This document shows, in pieces, positions 14,086 through 16,558 of a stretch of DNA of 16,558 nt. Positions within the stretch are counted from its first letter, which is position 1; the number at the start of each line of letters is the position of its first letter. Origin of the DNA: Nitrospirota bacterium (GTDB lineage Bacteria > Nitrospirota > Thermodesulfovibrionia > UBA6902 > BMS3Bbin08). The stretch spans positions 1 to 16,558 of the forward strand of contig DAOVVO010000015.1 of NCBI GenBank assembly GCA_030637135.1. Direction: 5' to 3'. A program made the position numbers and the translations under genes. The notes under the pieces were generated by a model. It saw only the letters and a program-made list of their open reading frames with translations, did no database searches and was not told the DNA's origin.

Positions 14086-16558
14086 ATGAATATCCAAAAA
14101 ATTCTTTTAACGGCATTATGTTGTATACTGTTATCCTTTTTTCTATCTCCGTTAGATTTTCCTTCAGCTTTATTTGCAAGCACTGAAATCGTTACTCAAA
14201 TTGATGAGGTCATCATAGACTATGGAGATTCTTCTGGTATCTTAGGGTCGTATAACAACACTAACTGGCAACTTCTTGCGAGTTCAAAAAGAAAGACTAC
14301 ATCCATGTCTAATTGTACAGACGCTGATAATGATGGCTATTACACTGGCCGTGGTGAATGCGGTAAAAAAGACTGTGACGACAATGACGCCTCAATAAAT
14401 CCCGGTGCTCAGGAGATTTGCGGAGACGGAATAGATAATGACTGTGATAAAAGGAGGGACAAAAGAGACCGTGAGGGGTGCATACGTTGCATCCCTACTG
14501 GAATACCAGAGGATGTCTGTAACGGAATAGATGATGACTGCGACGGTCTGATAGATGAAGATTATGTGCCGACTGCAACTAACTGTGGTGTGGGCGAATG
14601 TGCCTCCACCGGTCAGACGACGTGCGTTAATGGTGAAGAGGGTAATACCTGTACGCCAGAAACATCATCGGCTGAACTCTGTGATGGTCTTGATAATAAC
14701 TGTGACGGCTCAGTAGATGAGAACCTGACAAGGGTGACTACTTGTAGTCTTGGCAAATGTGATAGTAATACCGGCATTGAGACCTGTACCGCCGGTATCT
14801 GGGGCGGTGACACCTGTGATCCTTTTGTAGGAGTAACAGTCGAATGCGTTGATTATGTAGAAAGCACTACCTATACAGCTGGAGAAACGATAGCAAATAA
14901 TGACGAGTGTTTCGCCAATCTTGGCTTAAACGATTTGGTAGAAGAAGACTGTCGGTTCTGCCACAACCAGAACCCACCGCCAGGTATCCCTGTTGATCCG
15001 ACTTATCTACCAGACAGGCACCATCTCCTTGAAGGTACCGTTATCCCGGACCCAACAAGTGCCCCCTTTGGAAACCCGGGTGAATTATATGAATGTTTGT
15101 CATGCCATGCGGTTGATACCAGTACTGGCGAAATCGTTATAATTGTGGAAAGAAATTGCCTTGTATGCCATATTTCCAACCCCTTTTTATTGAATGATCA
15201 TCACCGGACTGACCTTGTATTTAATACATCAACGCAGGAACCTAACTGTCAGGTATGTCACGGGGATGTCGTTGATGACATGGATGATGGTCATTTTGCG
15301 TTAATTTTGAATCCCGACGACACCCCGCATCCTGACAATAATGACTTTATATGCGGTAAATGTCATAACCTGACTGATTATAATGACGAAATAAGGACAC
15401 AGTGTCAGCGCTGTCATGCTGACCCAAACGACGTATCAGATCCGCTCAATGGAGTTATCAAGGAACAATATCCTGAACCTCTCCCCTTTGGATTTGGTTC
15501 TGCACCGAATGTGAAGATGCATTCTTCAACCGTAGTGGGAAATAGATACGGTGACTGGGATCTGGAATGTGCTACCTGCCATAATCCGCATACAAGTGAA
15601 ATGCCAGATGTAATATTTGGGATGGATTTTGGCATGTATATAAAGGACTTCATATGTTTTGATAATCCAGTTACCGGCCTTAATATTGAAGAGTCTATAG
15701 AACTTACTTCATCAACTGGCCCTGGGTCATATGCTGATGGTCCTCCTCACAATGAAAATATCTGTGAGATGTGCCATACACAGACAAATTGGCACCGCAG
15801 GGATGGTTCAACACCTGAACATAACGACGGTTCTGATTGTACGGTATGTCATCCACACATTGAGGGATTTAAACCGGCTTGTGGTGAGTGCCATGATGTT
15901 CCACCTCAGACAGGAAGCCACATTATTCATAACGGCTTAACACCGGATGTCGGCAAAGATACAGCAGCGTATGGGAGTACCAAAATAACGCAAGACTTCT
16001 CAGAAGACTTAACATCTGGAGGCGCTATTTATATAATGGACTGCGGCAACTGCCATCCTCTGGACAGTTCAAACCATTTTAATGAAATTCCAAACAGCGG
16101 CGGCGGTGATGCTGAAATAGAACTATTCAACCCACATGCACCTGCTGACTCAATTAAGGCAAAAAATTCTGAAGCAACATATACCCCGGGTGACACAATT
16201 GAAACCGACACCTTCGGTTTGAAATATACAGTAGGCGGAACATGCACTAACGTTTACTGCCACAGCGGCCCTCAATTTGAAACCAAGGTTCCTGATACTG
16301 ACCCAGTTATTTTTGGAGAAATACCTCTGCCTGTCTTAAACCCTGGTCCCGATTCTGATTATCCTTTATTGTATGACACAGAACCATGGAATGAGGCAAA
16401 TGAACTGAGATTTGTTTTTAAGACAAGACAGTACAAGAGCCCGTTATGGGGTGTAGATTCATTTGGGTGTGATGGTTGTCATGGATATCCAATACTGACG
16501 CAACATCCGCAAACATCTGGGCTATCCACCGGAGTTTCAGCAGGAGCCGGCGACAGCC
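14086..16558 (+). CDS. Secreted multiheme c-type cytochrome with MopE-like metal-binding repeats (3' end missing)
   Basis: The frame stays open to the window edge, 824 codons. A Sec signal (MNIQKILLTALCCILLSFFL, cleavage probably after A31) is followed by MopE-type repeats. The first is TDADNDGYYTG...DCDDNDASINPGAQEIC with GIDNDCD (about 77-120); two shorter ones are CNGIDDDCDGLIDED (145-160) and CDGLDNNCDGSVDEN (199-213), all rich in acidic residues fit to bind calcium or other metals. Then come twelve CXXCH haem sites, with first cysteines at 289, 337, 358, 388, 423, 440, 495, 560, 585, 599, 653 and 795, and one CX4CH site (C720, CTNVYCH). The 720-795 pair fits the Geobacter C4xC...C2xCH domain. 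It is probably a periplasmic or outer-surface electron carrier for extracellular respiration. AAGGAAGA at 14073-14080 supports the ATG. Its total size and haem count are unknown because the gene runs off the window. Confidence 0.92.
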   Translation, partial: MNIQKILLTALCCILLSFFLSPLDFPSALFASTEIVTQIDEVIIDYGDSSGILGSYNNTNWQLLASSKRKTTSMSNCTDADNDGYYTGRGECGKKDCDDNDASINPGAQEICGDGIDNDCDKRRDKRDREGCIRCIPTGIPEDVCNGIDDDCDGLIDEDYVPTATNCGVGECASTGQTTCVNGEEGNTCTPETSSAELCDGLDNNCDGSVDENLTRVTTCSLGKCDSNTGIETCTAGIWGGDTCDPFVGVTVECVDYVESTTYTAGETIANNDECFANLGLNDLVEEDCRFCHNQNPPPGIPVDPTYLPDRHHLLEGTVIPDPTSAPFGNPGELYECLSCHAVDTSTGEIVIIVERNCLVCHISNPFLLNDHHRTDLVFNTSTQEPNCQVCHGDVVDDMDDGHFALILNPDDTPHPDNNDFICGKCHNLTDYNDEIRTQCQRCHADPNDVSDPLNGVIKEQYPEPLPFGFGSAPNVKMHSSTVVGNRYGDWDLECATCHNPHTSEMPDVIFGMDFGMYIKDFICFDNPVTGLNIEESIELTSSTGPGSYADGPPHNENICEMCHTQTNWHRRDGSTPEHNDGSDCTVCHPHIEGFKPACGECHDVPPQTGSHIIHNGLTPDVGKDTAAYGSTKITQDFSEDLTSGGAIYIMDCGNCHPLDSSNHFNEIPNSGGGDAEIELFNPHAPADSIKAKNSEATYTPGDTIETDTFGLKYTVGGTCTNVYCHSGPQFETKVPDTDPVIFGEIPLPVLNPGPDSDYPLLYDTEPWNEANELRFVFKTRQYKSPLWGVDSFGCDGCHGYPILTQHPQTSGLSTGVSAGAGDS

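Noticed and set aside
15731..15940. Alternative-frame open frame inside the cytochrome gene
   Set aside because: The main frame through this region carries regular CXXCH sites, so the other frame is incidental.
1..16558. CRISPR array, tRNA or rRNA gene
   Set aside because: I saw no regularly spaced direct repeats, no cloverleaf-like segment and no rRNA-like sequence.

Overview
The window looks like a contig piece from an anaerobic, respiratory, AT-rich Gram-negative bacterium. The evidence is a radical-SAM/DUF2344 fusion followed by RNase G, a LarE and a GlcF-like Fe-S protein, lipoprotein and Sec signal peptides, and a very long multiheme c-type cytochrome with a Geobacter-style CX4CH...CXXCH unit. 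A Nitrospirota (Thermodesulfovibrio-like) or deltaproteobacterial-type host fits best. This rests on gene content alone, and no rRNA, tRNA or ribosomal protein gene is present to fix it.

Layout: (1) 1-376 is non-coding leader. (2) 377-4433 is a tight two-gene unit, a TIGR03960/TIGR03936-type radical SAM protein and Rne/Rng ribonuclease, overlapping by 11 bases. (3) 4434-4757 is a gap with a structured repeat. (4) 4758-6733 is larE coupled by an ATGA overlap to a GlcF/LldE-like Fe-S protein, together suggesting lactate or glycolate metabolism. (5) 6734-9153 is an accessory patch. It holds a small secreted protein with its own strong promoter bracketed by two near-identical palindromes, an orphan DpnII/MboI-like PD-(D/E)XK nuclease, a headless C-terminal scrap of a pirin gene, and a MITE-like element with 11-bp terminal inverted repeats. 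(6) 9154-11210 carries an FmdB zinc ribbon, a lipoprotein thermonuclease and scpA. (7) On the minus strand, 11199-13433 carries alanine dehydrogenase and a seven-bladed YVTN beta-propeller. (8) 13434-14085 is a divergent control region with paired palindromes, a perfect 19-bp stem-loop and candidate promoters in both directions. (9) From 14086 to the window end runs an incomplete secreted multiheme cytochrome with 13 haem sites in the visible part, preceded by MopE-type metal-binding repeats.

How it fits together: the core parts cover RNA processing (Rng), chromosome organisation (ScpA), lactate/alanine metabolism (LarE, GlcF-like, Ald) and an exported redox part (YVTN propeller plus multiheme cytochrome, divergently arranged). 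The most unusual material is the accessory patch at 7100-8952 and the divergent regulatory region plus chimeric cytochrome at 13434-16558. I did not find a clear multi-gene novel defence or mobile system. The best candidates for undescribed biology are the palindrome-bracketed secreted protein, the orphan nuclease beside a gene scar, and the MopE-cytochrome with its control region.
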